Notes: generated by a model from the sequence alone, not told the origin. Positions 48,538 to 59,165 are shown, counted from the first letter of the stretch. The stretch is DNA of 64,000 nt from Branchipolynoe longqiensis (GCA_030323885.1 CM059190.1:84064709-84128708), one strand, 5' to 3'. A program made the numbers and translations.

Positions 48538-49573
48538 GAACAGACGTGCCCGTGCACCAACGTGCCCGTGCACCGCGCGAGCCTGCAAGATGCCGGTCGA
48601 TATCTGTGCGACGTGTGGGGGCTCAAATGCAAGAGGGGGGCTCAAATGCAAAGGGACAAAGACCGGCAGACGGTCTGTGAAGGTGGAAACTGCTTCGTCG
48701 AGTGAGGAAACCGCGGGTACGTCGGAAGCCGCCCCGGCCGGGAAATCAAACCGGCGCACGGGTGAAGGAACGGAAGACTACGAGGAGGATGACGAGGAGC
48801 GGGAGCTGCGACGGTTGGTGGCGGCGAAGGCGCGGGAGAGAAGGAAGAAGGCGCTGCGTGCAGTACTGGACGCTGGATCGCCGGAGGAAGACGCAACGCC
48901 AGTGATGAAGGCGACAAAAAAGAAGTCGTCAGGAAAAAAGGTGGGGGAGTCATCAGCCGAGCCTGATGAATCCCCGAGTGATAGTAGCTCCGACTATGAC
49001 TCGGCTTCAGATAGTGATACGGGGAGGACCAGCAGGAGGAGACGAAGGAGGCGTAGGCGCAGTAAGTTCACGTTAAACAAATATACAATAAACGAGAAGC
49101 GCCTTAAAAAACTATCGGTGATGGAGCTTATCCATGCCTCCTTAATCTTGTGCATTAAGCGAGGGAAACATGTGGGATTTGAATATGAAGATTTGGAACG
49201 TTACATTGGTCATGTTGCATATATGTGTATGCACGCTTCTACGGCTACCTACACGGACCAGGCCTATCGTGGCTATGACAAGGCAATCAGGGACAAGGTG
49301 AAGGAGAAGGGACTAAAAGCCTTCGTCATGGGGGATCACGAGATATCTCTCCTTCATTTCAATTTGGAGAACACCCGTAGTAACAGGGAGGCCAGGCGTC
49401 CGGCACGGCCAGCTTATACCGGGAAAACATATGACAATTCCCGGAAGCTCTGTTATGCTTATAACTATAATAAAGAGGGCTGCACCGTGCGGCGCTGTGA
49501 TTATGAACATAAGTGCCTAAACTGTAAATCGGGGGCGCACCCGTCGAGTGAGTGTAAAAATAAGCGAAACTGA
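48461..49573 (+). CDS. Ngaro ORF1, gag-like with zinc fingers
   Basis: 370 codons from the first ATG. A second ATG at 48590 (MPVDICATCGGSNARGG, a CxxC start) lies just outside repeat A1 and may be the real start. The middle is charged and low-complexity (acidic D/E, K/R, then an eight-arginine run followed by SKFTLNKYTINEKRL). The folded part with VMELIHASLILCIKRGK and YIGHVAYMCMHASTATY is unnamed. The end has CYAYNYNKEGCTVRRCDYEH (C-x9-C-x4-C-x3-H) then CLNCKSGAHPSSEC (C-x2-C-x5-H-x4-C), plausible RNA-binding fingers. It is intact and ends 4 bp before the next ATG. By analogy it packages the element RNA. Confidence 0.85.
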   Translation: MSRACARLQPPTVLQYSAIRTRVLALNRRARAPTCPCTARACKMPVDICATCGGSNARGGLKCKGTKTGRRSVKVETASSSEETAGTSEAAPAGKSNRRTGEGTEDYEEDDEERELRRLVAAKARERRKKALRAVLDAGSPEEDATPVMKATKKKSSGKKVGESSAEPDESPSDSSSDYDSASDSDTGRTSRRRRRRRRRSKFTLNKYTINEKRLKKLSVMELIHASLILCIKRGKHVGFEYEDLERYIGHVAYMCMHASTATYTDQAYRGYDKAIRDKVKEKGLKAFVMGDHEISLLHFNLENTRSNREARRPARPAYTGKTYDNSRKLCYAYNYNKEGCTVRRCDYEHKCLNCKSGAHPSSECKNKRN

Positions 49574-49576
49574 CTG

Positions 49577-50772
49577 GTGTGCGAGCCTGATAGGGGAGCG
49601 GGGGTGGCGCCCGTTGACCATGTTGAATTTGAATTTCGCGCCAAAAGTGGTGGCATCCAAGATGGCGGCCGAGTCGGGGACGCTAATATGGCATCCCCTG
49701 ACATTCGATGTGAGGTGCCTGAGGTCAGTGGGGCTAAAATGGCCTCACCAAATTATGTATGTGATGTTGATGTTCTATTTGGTGAAATAAATCAGAATTG
49801 TGCATTGAAAGATATTAATCGAGATGAAAGTATTGGTCAGGCAGAATGTGACTTTGATATTTGTGATGCGTTAAAATGTGATGTTTCAGGTGACGCTGAT
49901 TTAACACGCAATGTGCTGAGTACTGAGGTTTCACGTGAGGGGAACGGTGCAGGTGTGGTGGTTTGTGTGGATATGATTGCTGATCACCCAGATACTTGTA
50001 ATGTTGCCGATGGTAATCCGGCCGCAGAGGTGTTAGCAGATACGGGTAACGGGTGTGCGGCAGACCAGCACGCCGGAGGTAAGGGCGATATGCCACAAGG
50101 GGGTGTTGAGAGTGGGCGGTGCCATATCTATCCGGGCATGTGCTATGAGAATGGGGACTGGCTTAGGATTGTCGGGCCGGACCTCTCTCGGCCAGATCAG
50201 GTTGAGGTGTACTGCTCGATGTGGGTAGTTGACCTATGGGGCGAGGAACGGGATGAGAAACGTATCAATATCTACGCGGCGTGTCTCCAGGGCATTTGTG
50301 AGTGCACGCATGAGGTGGGCGGGGCGACAGCCCAGATCAAACCCTGCCGTATTTACGCTGAGGCGATGTGCCGCGGCGACACTGACCCAGACTGGGAGTA
50401 CATCCTCAGGGGGGCCTGCTTTGGTTATCGGGTAATCGACCCAGACTGTACGAGCGCCTACTCTCAAGGGAATTACTCGTCCATAACTAAGGGTGTGAAG
50501 GGGAGCTTGATGAGCAATAGGCTTCGTGATGAGATATCTGCAGGCTTGGTGTGTGTCGTAGAGGAACCGTGTGTATGTGTACACCCCATGGGTGCTGTGC
50601 CCAAAGGCCATGATGACTTCAGAGCCATCGTGGACTGCTCGAGTCCAACGGGGTTTTGTGTGAACGAGCACACCCGAGCCTGCAGAACAAATTTTAGTTA
50701 TAATTCTGTCGAGACTGTCACTAGATTACTCCAGGAAGGGGACCATATGGCCACTATAGATATTTCAAACGC
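49577..50772 (+). pseudogene. Ngaro ORF2, N-terminal part to RT motif A
   Basis: The open frame starts MCEPDRGAGVAPVDHVE and is unnamed for its first ~270 codons. It then shows the YR-retroelement RT start: ACFGYRVIDPDC, VCVHPMGAVPKGHDDFR, AIVDCSSPTGFCVNEH and ATIDISNA, where the D is the motif A catalytic aspartate. The LINE insertion follows at once, adding foreign codons (KKKEKKSLVRPILEYC...) that end at 50875. Confidence 0.85.
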
Positions 50773-51135
50773 AAAAAAAAAAGAAAAAAAGTCTCTTGTT
50801 AGGCCAATTTTGGAATACTGTCCACAAATTTGGAGCCCAAATTTTCGGACGTACAAGCCTATGATATGTAAATAGGAGTAGGCTAGTCTAGTAATAAGAG
50901 TAGAAAAATAAAAACATATATACCAAGAAAATCCAAAAAAACTAACATAGGCTACTAACCATACCAACCAATTATCTATCTGCTACTGAAATGCAGGCAA
51001 TCAAATACCTTATCAGCAGCCACTGTGTGGTAAGATAACACCAACACTACAACTGGCCAGCATTGAAAACAAGCCTGGGTACCCGGGCTTATATGCTATG
51101 GACAGTATAAATACAGCCTCAATAAAAAAAAAAAG
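50773..51135 (+). mobile_element. LINE 3' fragment nested in the Ngaro RT
   Basis: SLVRPILEYCPQIWSPN is the usual end-of-RT block of jockey/CR1-like LINEs, followed by an in-frame stop and a 3' UTR nearly identical to 42400-42675, ending AATAAAAAAAAAAAG. The Ngaro reading resumes right after (YRAINIHPASRERQGLSW). No clear target duplication. The A-run at 50774 and the poly-A end make the exact borders uncertain by a few bases. Confidence 0.88.
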
Positions 51136-52297
51136 AATACAGGGCGATCAATATACACCCGGCCAGCAGAGAGCGTCAAGGCCTAAGCTGGGACTTTGGG
51201 GATGGCACAGTTAATCTAAGGGATAACAGGCTGTGCATGGGTCTGAGCAGTAGCCCCTTCGTCTTTTCAAAGATCAGCGATTTCATTGTCAGATGCATGG
51301 TTAGAGAGGGATATGAAGAGTGCATCAACTATCTGGACGACTTTTGTGTCGTAGGCCGGACAGCGGCCGAGTGCACAGACACACAAGAGCTTTGGTAGCA
51401 ATTCTACGCAGGTTGGGCTTCTACGTCAGTTTCCGGAAGCTCACTCCCCCAGCTAGGATAACTAGATTCCTGGGTATAGACATAGACTCAATAGCTATGG
51501 AACTGTGACTACCTGATGACAAACTAGCGAAACTGGTCGTGCAGCTTAGCCTATTCATGCGGAGGCGGAAGGCGACAAGGCTAGAGTTGGAGGGGCTCGG
51601 GGGGGTCCTCGCCCACTGCTGCAAGGTCATACATGGGGGGAGGACCTTCTCGAGGAGAGTCTATGACCTAATTGCCTCCGCCAAAAAAGCCACCCACAAG
51701 GTGCGTTTGAATGAAGATTTCAGACTGGATCTGAAATGGTGGCTGGAATTTGCCTCGAAATTCAATGGGAAAGCTAGTATAATCCCCTCAATGGACCCCG
51801 TGATCTCAGTTTACAGTGACTCGGCCAAATTCGGGTTTGGTGCACTACATGGTGAGGATTGGGTGGCAGGCGCTTTTGAATCGGGGGCGGCCAAGAAGCT
51901 TCAGAAATGGCTGGGCCATCACTTTGTCAGTGCAGAGGACGAGGGGTGCAGATCAGATAATATAAACGTGTTAGAAATGTGGCCGGTGCTGAGAGCGGTC
52001 AGGCGATGGGGCCCGACTTGGAGGAACAAGACGGTAGTGTTCGTCACGGACAACACACAGGTGATGGCCGCCCTTAACTCTGGCCGTAGCAGAAATAAAA
52101 TAACGATGAGGTGGCTATGCCGCATTTTTTGGGCGTCCATAACTTCTAACTTTGATGTCCAGTCGGTATATATAAACACCAAATGTAACGTGATATGTGA
52201 CAGCTTAAGCCGTCTGGATAAATTTCAGAGCATAGCGCGCATCAGGGATGCGGACCTGAGTGAAGCAATGTGTTGCCACAATATCTTTAACTGCTAA
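51136..52297 (+). pseudogene. Ngaro ORF2, RT palm to RNase H
   Basis: It resumes with YRAINIHPASRERQG and LCMGLSSSPFVFSKISD. The catalytic YLDD is at 51330-51341. A frame change near 51390 and a TGA at 51506-51508 break the reading. RFLGIDIDS and the connection follow. The last open part (51539-52297) has the RNase H residues: D in VYSDSAKFGFGAL, E in INVLEMWPVL, D in FVTDNTQVMAAL, and CDSLSR at the end. It overlaps ORF3 by 38 bp. With insertion, frameshift and stop, this copy cannot make its own RT. Confidence 0.88.
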
Positions 52298-53249
52298 TTT
52301 CGCTTCAGATTGGGAAAAGCTACTGGAAGAGAGACGTAATTATGATAAGAACCACTACGCAAGTTCTACTATCGAGGTTCGCTCCGTGCAAGTCAACGCT
52401 TACATTGCCTTTTGTGAGGTATTTCACGACCAGCTATGTCCTTATCCATGTGACTCTGACCAGGTGTGTCTCTATATGTCTTATTTAGCAAGGCGTTTGT
52501 GCTACTCGTCCATCAGGAACTACCTGAGTGGACTAAATAACCACCTCAAGGATCTGGGTTGCCCGCCTATAAATTATGCCGACCATCATATCAAAAAATG
52601 CCTGGCCGGGATACGAAGGTTGAAGGGTAACGAGGTAAAACAAGCAGCCCCCCTCCTGCCATATGATTTAATTAAGTTGTTTGCGGTATTCTTTCCGTCC
52701 AGGGGCCACACGGCGGTCCGGGCAGCCATGCTGTTATCATTTAGAGCACTACTCCGCAAAGCACATGTAACTATGTCAGACGCAGCCTTATTGCGGGGGG
52801 ACATAGAGTTCTATCCATGGGGGATGCTAGTGTGCGTCAGAAAATCCAAAACTAACCAGTTCAGGGAGCGGGTTCACAAGACACCAGTGACCAAGGTGGC
52901 AAACCGAGAGTTATGCGCCGTGTCCTGGGTAAAAAGGCACATCGACCAGTGCCCGGCGCCTTTGGATGCAAGAGCCTTCAGGATACCTAGAGCAGGACAC
53001 TCCATCCCACTAACCTATGCACTCTATATGGCAGTATTAAAAGCGGCATGTACCGCGGCCGGCCTGCCTGCAGGGGACTTCTCATCCCACAGCCTTAGGC
53101 GAGGGGGTGCGACTTTCCTCAGGCTCTCAGGTGCGTCTGAGGAACAGATCAAGGAGAGAGGTGACTGGCGGTCCGATTGTGTAAGGCAGTACCTGAAGGC
53201 CTCTCTCACAGAGCGCCTGACACTCGACTTGCGGGTGTCAGGCGGGTGA
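52260..53249 (+). CDS. Ngaro ORF3, tyrosine recombinase
   Basis: 329 codons, intact. The N-terminal half is SAM-like core binding (VRSVQVNAYIAFCEVFH, SSIRNYLSGLNNHLKDLG). The catalytic half contains R166 (LLRKAHVTMSD), a candidate K near 195-197, H277-x-x-R280 in SSHSLRRGGATF, W303 in GDWRSD and the nucleophile Y311 in VRQYLKA. All key residues are present, so this protein may be active in trans although ORF2 is dead. It would integrate a circular cDNA intermediate without target duplication, as known for Ngaro/DIRS elements. The start overlaps ORF2. Confidence 0.92.
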   Translation: MKQCVATISLTANFASDWEKLLEERRNYDKNHYASSTIEVRSVQVNAYIAFCEVFHDQLCPYPCDSDQVCLYMSYLARRLCYSSIRNYLSGLNNHLKDLGCPPINYADHHIKKCLAGIRRLKGNEVKQAAPLLPYDLIKLFAVFFPSRGHTAVRAAMLLSFRALLRKAHVTMSDAALLRGDIEFYPWGMLVCVRKSKTNQFRERVHKTPVTKVANRELCAVSWVKRHIDQCPAPLDARAFRIPRAGHSIPLTYALYMAVLKAACTAAGLPAGDFSSHSLRRGGATFLRLSGASEEQIKERGDWRSDCVRQYLKASLTERLTLDLRVSGG

Positions 53250-53306
53250 TATACTAACTATCAGCGACACCATCGTAGATCCGGCTGGTTGGGGTGGTTC
53301 GGGTCT

Positions 53307-53386
53307 TTTGTGGCCAGCCAGAGTACCTACTCAATCCAGTTATATATCCTGTTATGTGTAATGACTAATAATGTGTAGTATAAAGC
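53307..53386 (+). repeat. Ngaro split direct repeat B1
   Basis: 'GGGTCTTTTGTGGCCAGCCA' to 'TGTGTAATGACTAATAAT', matching 53926-53996 with one to two differences. It begins 58 bp after the ORF3 stop. Confidence 0.9.
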
Positions 53387-53407
53387 ATTTATACCAATAT
53401 TATTCTG

Positions 53408-53677
53408 GATGGAACCTGTGAAATGTTAATCGCGGCGGGGCGGGGCGGACTCGAACCCGGGACCCCCCGCCTTGCACCGCCGGGCCGGGAGAACTGCCAG
53501 CTCTAGGGGGGGGCTGAGGCAAGTCTAATCCTGCTAGGTGTCGGACGCATGCGCCAAGCCTCCGAGCGTCCAGTCGGACCGAGGCAAGTCTAGGCTGGAA
53601 TGTGTCATGCGCATGCGCGCGCCTCCAGCCCCCAACGGTTCTCCAGTATTCGGCCATTCGAACCCGAGTTCTAGCTT
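53408..53677 (+). repeat. Ngaro split direct repeat A2
   Basis: Second copy of A. Near its start it has GGACTCGAACCCGGGACCCC, the inverse of a tRNA B box, which A1 lacks. Confidence 0.92.
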
Positions 53678-53925
53678 TATGTTACTTCTTCTATTGACTA
53701 ATTCGACTTTGTTGATTGATTAATATTGACTATTGATTCGCATGACGAATGGGATTGATACTTTGAATATTCTTTGATTTGCTTGATTTGTGATTTGTAT
53801 TGATTCCTTGAATTGACTTGATTTTGATCGATGTGAATTTGATGAATATTGCTTGATTTGTGATTTGTATTGATTCCTTGAATTGACTTGATTTTGATTG
53901 ATGTGAATTTGATGAATAAACGGTG
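53678..53925 (+). repeat. Spacer between Ngaro A2 and B2 with 70-bp tandem
   Basis: Two copies of GCTTGATTTGTGATTTGTAT to GATGTGAATTTGATGAATA start at 53781 and 53851 (70-bp period). The sequence is TTGATT-rich and has no ORF. Confidence 0.85.
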
Positions 53926-53997
53926 GGTCTTTTGTGGCCAGCCAGAGTACCTACTCAATCCAGTTATGTATCCTGTTATGTGTAATGACTAATAATA
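53926..53997 (+). repeat. Ngaro split direct repeat B2
   Basis: Ends ACTAATAAT, after which the TA-rich flank resumes. Confidence 0.9.
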
Positions 53998-54079
53998 CAT
54001 GATATATATGATATATGTGATATATCATGTACATCATGTACATCATGTATGCCACATGGACATGACATATATACATATA

Positions 54080-54800
54080 TCATCTCATCATCATCATCAT
54101 GCTGTTGGTCACAATGCGACAAAGACTGCTTTCATTACTTGATTGCCACTTTCTATTTAGCTCTCTGCTTTGAGAGTGATCTCCATGAGTCGGTCTTAAT
54201 GTCTCTCAGCTTCAGGTTTCTCTTGATGGTATCCTTGAACCCGAGACAAGGGCGCCCTCTCTTTCTGTAACCAGAAGACAGTTGAGAATAGAGGATCTGC
54301 TTTGGTAGCCTGTCTGATAACATTCTCATGAGGTGTCCAGTCCACCAGAGATTCTTTTTGGTCAGAAGATCTTCCATAGAGGGCAGCGCTGTCCATTCGA
54401 GTATTTCCTAATTTGTCACTTTGTCCTTCCAGGTTAGCCTCAAGATTGAATGCAGATGTCGCATCCTGAAGGCATGCAGCTTTTTCACCTGTTTTCTGTA
54501 CACTGTTCAGGCCTCGGCTCCGTATAGTAGGGTGGATAGCACGATTGCATGGTAGATCTTGCCTTTGACCCGCATGGACACATGGTGGTTGTTCCAGAGT
54601 CTCTGGCATAGTCGGCCGAAAGATGTGCTAGGCTTGGCCATCCTCCTCTGTATTTCAGCATCAATGCATCCATCACTTAATATAGTGCTTCCGAGGGAGG
54701 TGAATTCTGGAACAGAGTTCAGCTTGTTTCCGTCAACCATGATATCCTCCTCTCGGGTTCTTGTAGAGTTGGGTTGGTAAGGCACCTCCGTCGTCTATAT
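54080..54800 (-). pseudogene. LINE 3' end with (ATG)n tail
   Basis: One minus-strand frame reads VDGNKLNSVPEFTSLGST, DAEIQRRMAKPSTSFGRL and LSTLLYGAEA, then a TGA where W is expected, then VYRKQVKKLHAFRMRHLH, another stop, then EILEWTALPSMEDLLTKK, LWWTGHLMRM and RGRPCLGFKDTIK. This is the post-RT region of a non-LTR element. The RT core is missing. The 3' end is (ATG)n at 54101-54083. Two in-frame stops show decay. The clade differs from the LINEs at 24.5 and 25.3 kb. Confidence 0.87.
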
Positions 54801-54839
54801 CATCTATATTATATATATTATATATATCATATATATGTG

Positions 54840-55345
54840 CTCTATAATCTACTATGGGAATATAAACAAGGACACTAGCACTTATCAGTTCCTTTTCTAT
54901 ATGTACTGTATTACCTACTATCTACTACTACATGGCTTATTTACAGCTGTGGCCACACTGGCGACCCTTGCGAGCAGCTCCTGGCAACCCTAATAGTAAT
55001 ACCAGTTGCATATGGTCACTACCGCCTTCAGACCAGTGCTGACGGTCAGATTTAAAGTATATAATGGATCATGTACATAAAGTACGGAGGAGGAAGGAGG
55101 AAGGCCGGGTTATATCCGACCGGGTATTTATTATTATTCTGTATTATTATATTCCAATAATGCTGTCGGGATTATTCACTGCGATACTAGTATCGGTGGC
55201 GCCATCTCCGGACGGCGTGTCTCCTCAACCGCCAATGTCCCATTTCTCTAAGAATTTAAGCTTTGTAAGGTGGGCAAGGCAGTCGTCTTGCCAGAGTACC
55301 TGCGGTATACTAAGTAAATGATGAGATCATCCTGGACAAGGGCAG
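54840..55345. other. Unannotated sequence
   Basis: No gene or shared repeat recognised. Confidence 0.4.
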
Positions 55346-55349
55346 GCAA

Positions 55350-55570
55350 TAAACAAAATTTAAAAGAAAGAAAAGAAAAATGGATGAAAGGAAGAAAGAA
55401 AGAAAAAAGAAAGAGAGAGAGAGAAAGGAAGAGAGAGATAGAAACAAAGAGAGAACTCGAAAGAAAGAAAAAAGATAGAAAGAAGAAAGAAAGATAGAAA
55501 GAAAGAAGGAAAGAAGGAAAGAAAGAAAGAAAGAAAAAGAAAGAGTAAAGAAAGAAAGAAAGAAGACGCG
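55350..55570. repeat. Polypurine (GAAA)n tract
   Basis: About 215 bp almost free of pyrimidines on the plus strand (AAGAAAGAAAGAAAGGAAGA). The F/S/L-rich ORF on the minus strand is translated repeat. Mirror symmetry gives triplex (H-DNA) potential. Confidence 0.93.
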
Positions 55571-55574
55571 ATTC

Positions 55575-56430
55575 TACACAAAAGTAAGCATCTGTAAATA
55601 GTCCCCGTGTATCAATGGACGGAAGGATTTCAAATGGGTCTCAGCCTTCGACTTCAGCCCATTTGAAATCACTCCACCCACACACTCTGGCATATATCCT
55701 TCGATAGATGTAAAATTGTGGGTTTTTTTAATTCTAAAGTAGACAGGTTTCCGCATGTCGCCTCAAGCATACAGCCGTATCGGCATTGGGTCGCACAATA
55801 GACGACAGGTGGCGCACGGTCACCATCAATATAGAATATATCCAAGTTAAAGTTCAATAATCTCCTATAAATTAGCAATTCCGACCGAGTTAACAGATTT
55901 GCAGTGAAACCATAGAAACCAATTTCCGTGTGCCTACCAATCAAAACTGTTGATATGTTAACTAGGTCACACCACCGCTGGTCAAAGCCGATGGGTCCTA
56001 AGTTTCCTAAGGGGCAAACAAAGTCCTCACTTGCTGTCTGGACCCCACTTCGTCCACACCTCTCAGCTGCCGGACTCCTCCTTGATTATGTATGAAAAGA
56101 TTTGCAGGAGGGGCCAGCATTTCACCTTCTACCTCTTACTCCGTCTGTGTCTCCAGCTCGCCAACTGGTCACCACAGGGCAAGGAGGCACGGCCCTTTGA
56201 ATCAACTCTCCTCACTTCTCTTTCCTCTATACTACCCTTTCTTTTGTTTTCTCCTGGGATTACTCCTCCTTTGATCAAGGGAGTTGTCTGCTTGGATGGG
56301 GCCCTTTACCCTTTTCAATGGCTCGCTTTCCACCTTCTTGCTGCACATCCCATCTTTCCCTCCTCCTCTTCCTACCAACCAATCGGCGAATGGACACGAG
56401 TGCTCTGCTAAAATCCGACCGGAGTGAACC
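55575..56430. other. Unannotated sequence
   Basis: 55620-55680 contains a near-palindrome around AAATGGGTCTCAGCCTTCGA and CGACTTCAGCCCATTTGAAA. No gene was recognised. ORFs here show no family motif. Confidence 0.4.
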
Positions 56431-56433
56431 GGC

Positions 56434-56640
56434 ACCATGACCCGATATCCGACTCACTCACATAATCCTGACACTGAGCCAACCAGTCCTTGTCCGATCC
56501 TATTAATGCCAAGTGCCAGGCTAGGAAGCGACAAGTATAAATTTCATAAGTCATTAGCTTGACTCGACTGGGAACCAAACTCCTGATCTCCTCCCACACG
56601 CAAGGCCCATGCTCTAACAATTCGGTCACCGCTCTTTTGT
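56434..56640 (-). mobile_element. SINE type A, tail-truncated
   Basis: On the minus strand the head is AGCGGTGACCGAATTGTTAG with the GGTTCCCAGTCGAGTCAAG variant. The body runs to 'GAGTCGGATATCGGGTCATG' and stops without the CGTAAAAC tail. Confidence 0.82.
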
Positions 56641-56644
56641 AAAC

Positions 56645-57160
56645 CCTCAGTATACAGAAGCTAGAAAGGGTACACTAAAGGTGATTGTTGACTTGGACTG
56701 GCGCCCTGGGCAAACCCTGACTATAAGGAATATATTAAAGTTAAACTACCAGACCTGACACATGTTAAATCAAGACTTTCCACCCGGTTCCCTCCGTGAC
56801 CTGGGTGAACACGCCCTCCTCCTGCAGCCTTAATTAAAGGCAAATGTTCCGCACCATTGATTTATAATGACCTCCTTTTTAGTTATGTCCATCCGTGCAG
56901 GTTACAAGCTAGTATCCCCACCCAAAATCAATGAAAATGGGGGGTAAAATTAAGTTAATTTTACTAGAAAAGAAAAGTTGATAGTTGCGTGTTCTGTAAT
57001 ATATGCAACATGTGTTATAATATTTTTCAATACAGCAAAGTATTTATGATTTTAATATAATGATGTGTTGCTGTTATTTATTTGATCTAATATCCTCTGC
57101 TAACTCAATTGCTAGAACGACATATATTTGATGCCGAAAGAAAAATCTAAAAATTAAATT
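56645..57160. other. Unannotated AT-rich sequence
   Basis: No gene or shared repeat recognised. Confidence 0.4.
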
Positions 57161-57164
57161 AAAT

Positions 57165-57460
57165 CCCTTTAGTTAAACACTTGTTTCCTGAGCTTATTTC
57201 AGTGCAATACACCCCCTTTTTAAACACCTTTTTTCTTAAGCTTATTTCATCTCCATAAAATCTCTTTCTTAAACACTTTTTTCCGAGTTTTTTTCCTGAG
57301 CTTATTTCATCGCCATAAAATCCCTTTTTTCAAACACTTTTTTCCAAAGCTTATTTCATCGGCTTAAAATCCCTTTTTAAACACGTTTTTCTGTAAGATA
57401 TTTCATGGCCATATACTCCCTTTTTAAACACCTTTTTCTTGAGCTTACTCCAATGCCATA
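57165..57460. repeat. Minisatellite of about 48 bp
   Basis: About six diverged units of CCCTTTTTAAACACTTTTTT then TGAGCTTATTTCATCGCCAT and AAAAT. Confidence 0.88.
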
Positions 57461-57603
57461 ATTTGATTCAATCCACATCATGATTGATAACCACACACGG
57501 AAGTGACATTGATTTTAAAAGCCAGTGCTACTGTGTACCACTCATCAGTAAAGGTCATGACCAAAGTTCAAAGGTCTCAATGGAATCAACTACACCTATT
57601 TAA

Positions 57604-57925
57604 CTGGTCCTTTGTTTGTTCTGGGGTTTACGTCGTAGCAAAGTCTAAGGTCATATCACGACGGATACCGACTTGTGACAGTATGCACTCATGACGACTT
57701 TATAGTGTTGCCATACTGGGAGACCAGGCTGCCAGCACCATGCCCCGATTTTTTACTCATTTACATTATCCTATTACTGAGCTAACCAGTCCTTACCCTA
57801 TCCTAGTAATGCCGAGCACTAGGCTAGGAGTGATAAGTACCAATTTTATAAATCATGGGTTTGACTCGACCGGGAACCGAACTGCCGATCTCCCGCACTC
57901 GAGGCCAGCGCGCCCCGTGCGAGCA
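57604..57925 (-). mobile_element. SINE type A, alternative head
   Basis: On the minus strand, B-box-like GGTTCCCGGTCGAGTCAAAC and the body run to 'GCTACGACGTAAACCCCAGA'. The A-box region is damaged (GCACGGGGCGCGCTGGC). Confidence 0.85.
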
Positions 57926-57929
57926 TTAA

Positions 57930-59160
57930 TGGTAAATGTCACTACACACTAAACAAAGTTTTAGCGATATAGATGGCAAATTACAAGAAAATAAGCAAAG
58001 CATTGATATGAATAATGGGTAGAGAATAAGATAAGAGAAAGAACAAAGTATTGGTGGAGTCTAGGTTAGACTGGTATGATGTAACTTTTAGACAACAGCT
58101 GAACCAGTCTCACTAATGATAGAAGTGAGACAGGTAAAGAAGGAAGAGCAACCGTCCAACAGTGAGACCTTCTAAATTAATGAATTAATTATCTGAATTA
58201 AGTAATGAATGTCTTCAACAGACAAACAACAAAATGGCCACTGGTCTACGGACAGATGGCCAGAATATTTGGTTAAATCCTGAGTGCGTCATCCGCATTA
58301 ATATTGAAAGACCTCAACCCACTTTTACCGCGAACTCCGGAAGGAAGGGGGTTTATGTTTTGTTTGTTGTTGTTGTTTTTTGTGATGGCTTATTTACCCA
58401 GTCCATAACGAGTAAGTCGCATCACTGCTTGTTTTAATTGCTGAACCTTGTTATTTATTTTGTAGTTTGTTGATTTTTGTTTGTCTTGTTGTGCGTCTAG
58501 GACTAGAAGTGGTTTTGGTGGTTTTTTTGGTGTTTTTTTTTTTACCAGCTATGAGGTGTTTTTTTCTGGTTCAAACAGCGGAGAAAATAGTTCCGGTGTT
58601 GCAGTTTGAGCGCCCTGCCAGTTTGCGCGCCCTGCCAGTGGTTGTATAGTTTTTTTGTCAAATAGATTTAAAAGCTTTCATTGGATCGATTAAAAATATC
58701 TTAATGCGCAATCGAAGAGGAAGATCTGAAGTATTTAATGTAACCTAAGAGCAATTTACTCTGAAAGTATTAAAAACAGAGATAATAGTGAAAGTTGGGA
58801 TATTCTGAGTGTCAGTGCCAGTGTTAGCCTTACCAGATCATGGCCTCAAGAACTATTTTCGCAAAATAAATTCAAGAACTTCCAATTGGCTGATCAAAAA
58901 AAAGCTGAATGTTAAATTGTAGAGAAAGATCTGAACTATTTAATAGAAACAAGAGAAATTTGCTTTCAAAGCACCAAAAATCACAAATTACTGTGATAAT
59001 TAGGGTGGTTTTAATGTTGTCTCTATCCGCGCATGCGCAGAAGCAACAGAAGGGCGCTCAAACTGGCAGGGTGCTCAAACTGCGACACCAGGGTGGCTGG
59101 TGCCTTTGAGGTTGCATGACGTAAAGTTGGCATTAGTCTTGGAAGCAGTACGGGTGAAAG
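57930..59160. other. Unannotated AT-rich sequence
   Basis: No gene recognised. 58600-58640 has 'GCGCCCTGCCAGTTTGCGCG', and 59050-59095 has its inverse-like GGGCGCTCAAACTGGCAGGG then TGCTCAAACTGCGACACCA. This suggests a foldback element of about 490 bp (58600-59097) that I did not resolve further. Confidence 0.4.
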
Positions 59161-59165
59161 AGAAC

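Larger units (their letters stand above)
48286..53997 (+). mobile_element. Ngaro-type tyrosine-recombinase retrotransposon
   Basis: About 5.7 kb with split direct repeats in the order A1 - ORF1 (gag-like) - ORF2 (RT/RNase H) - ORF3 (tyrosine recombinase) - B1 - A2 - B2. There is no integrase, no aspartic protease and no methyltransferase domain, which separates it from gypsy and DIRS-1. It is interrupted by a LINE 3' fragment at about 50773-51135, and ORF2 has a frameshift and a stop. The A and B copies are close in sequence, so it is moderately young. Confidence 0.92.
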
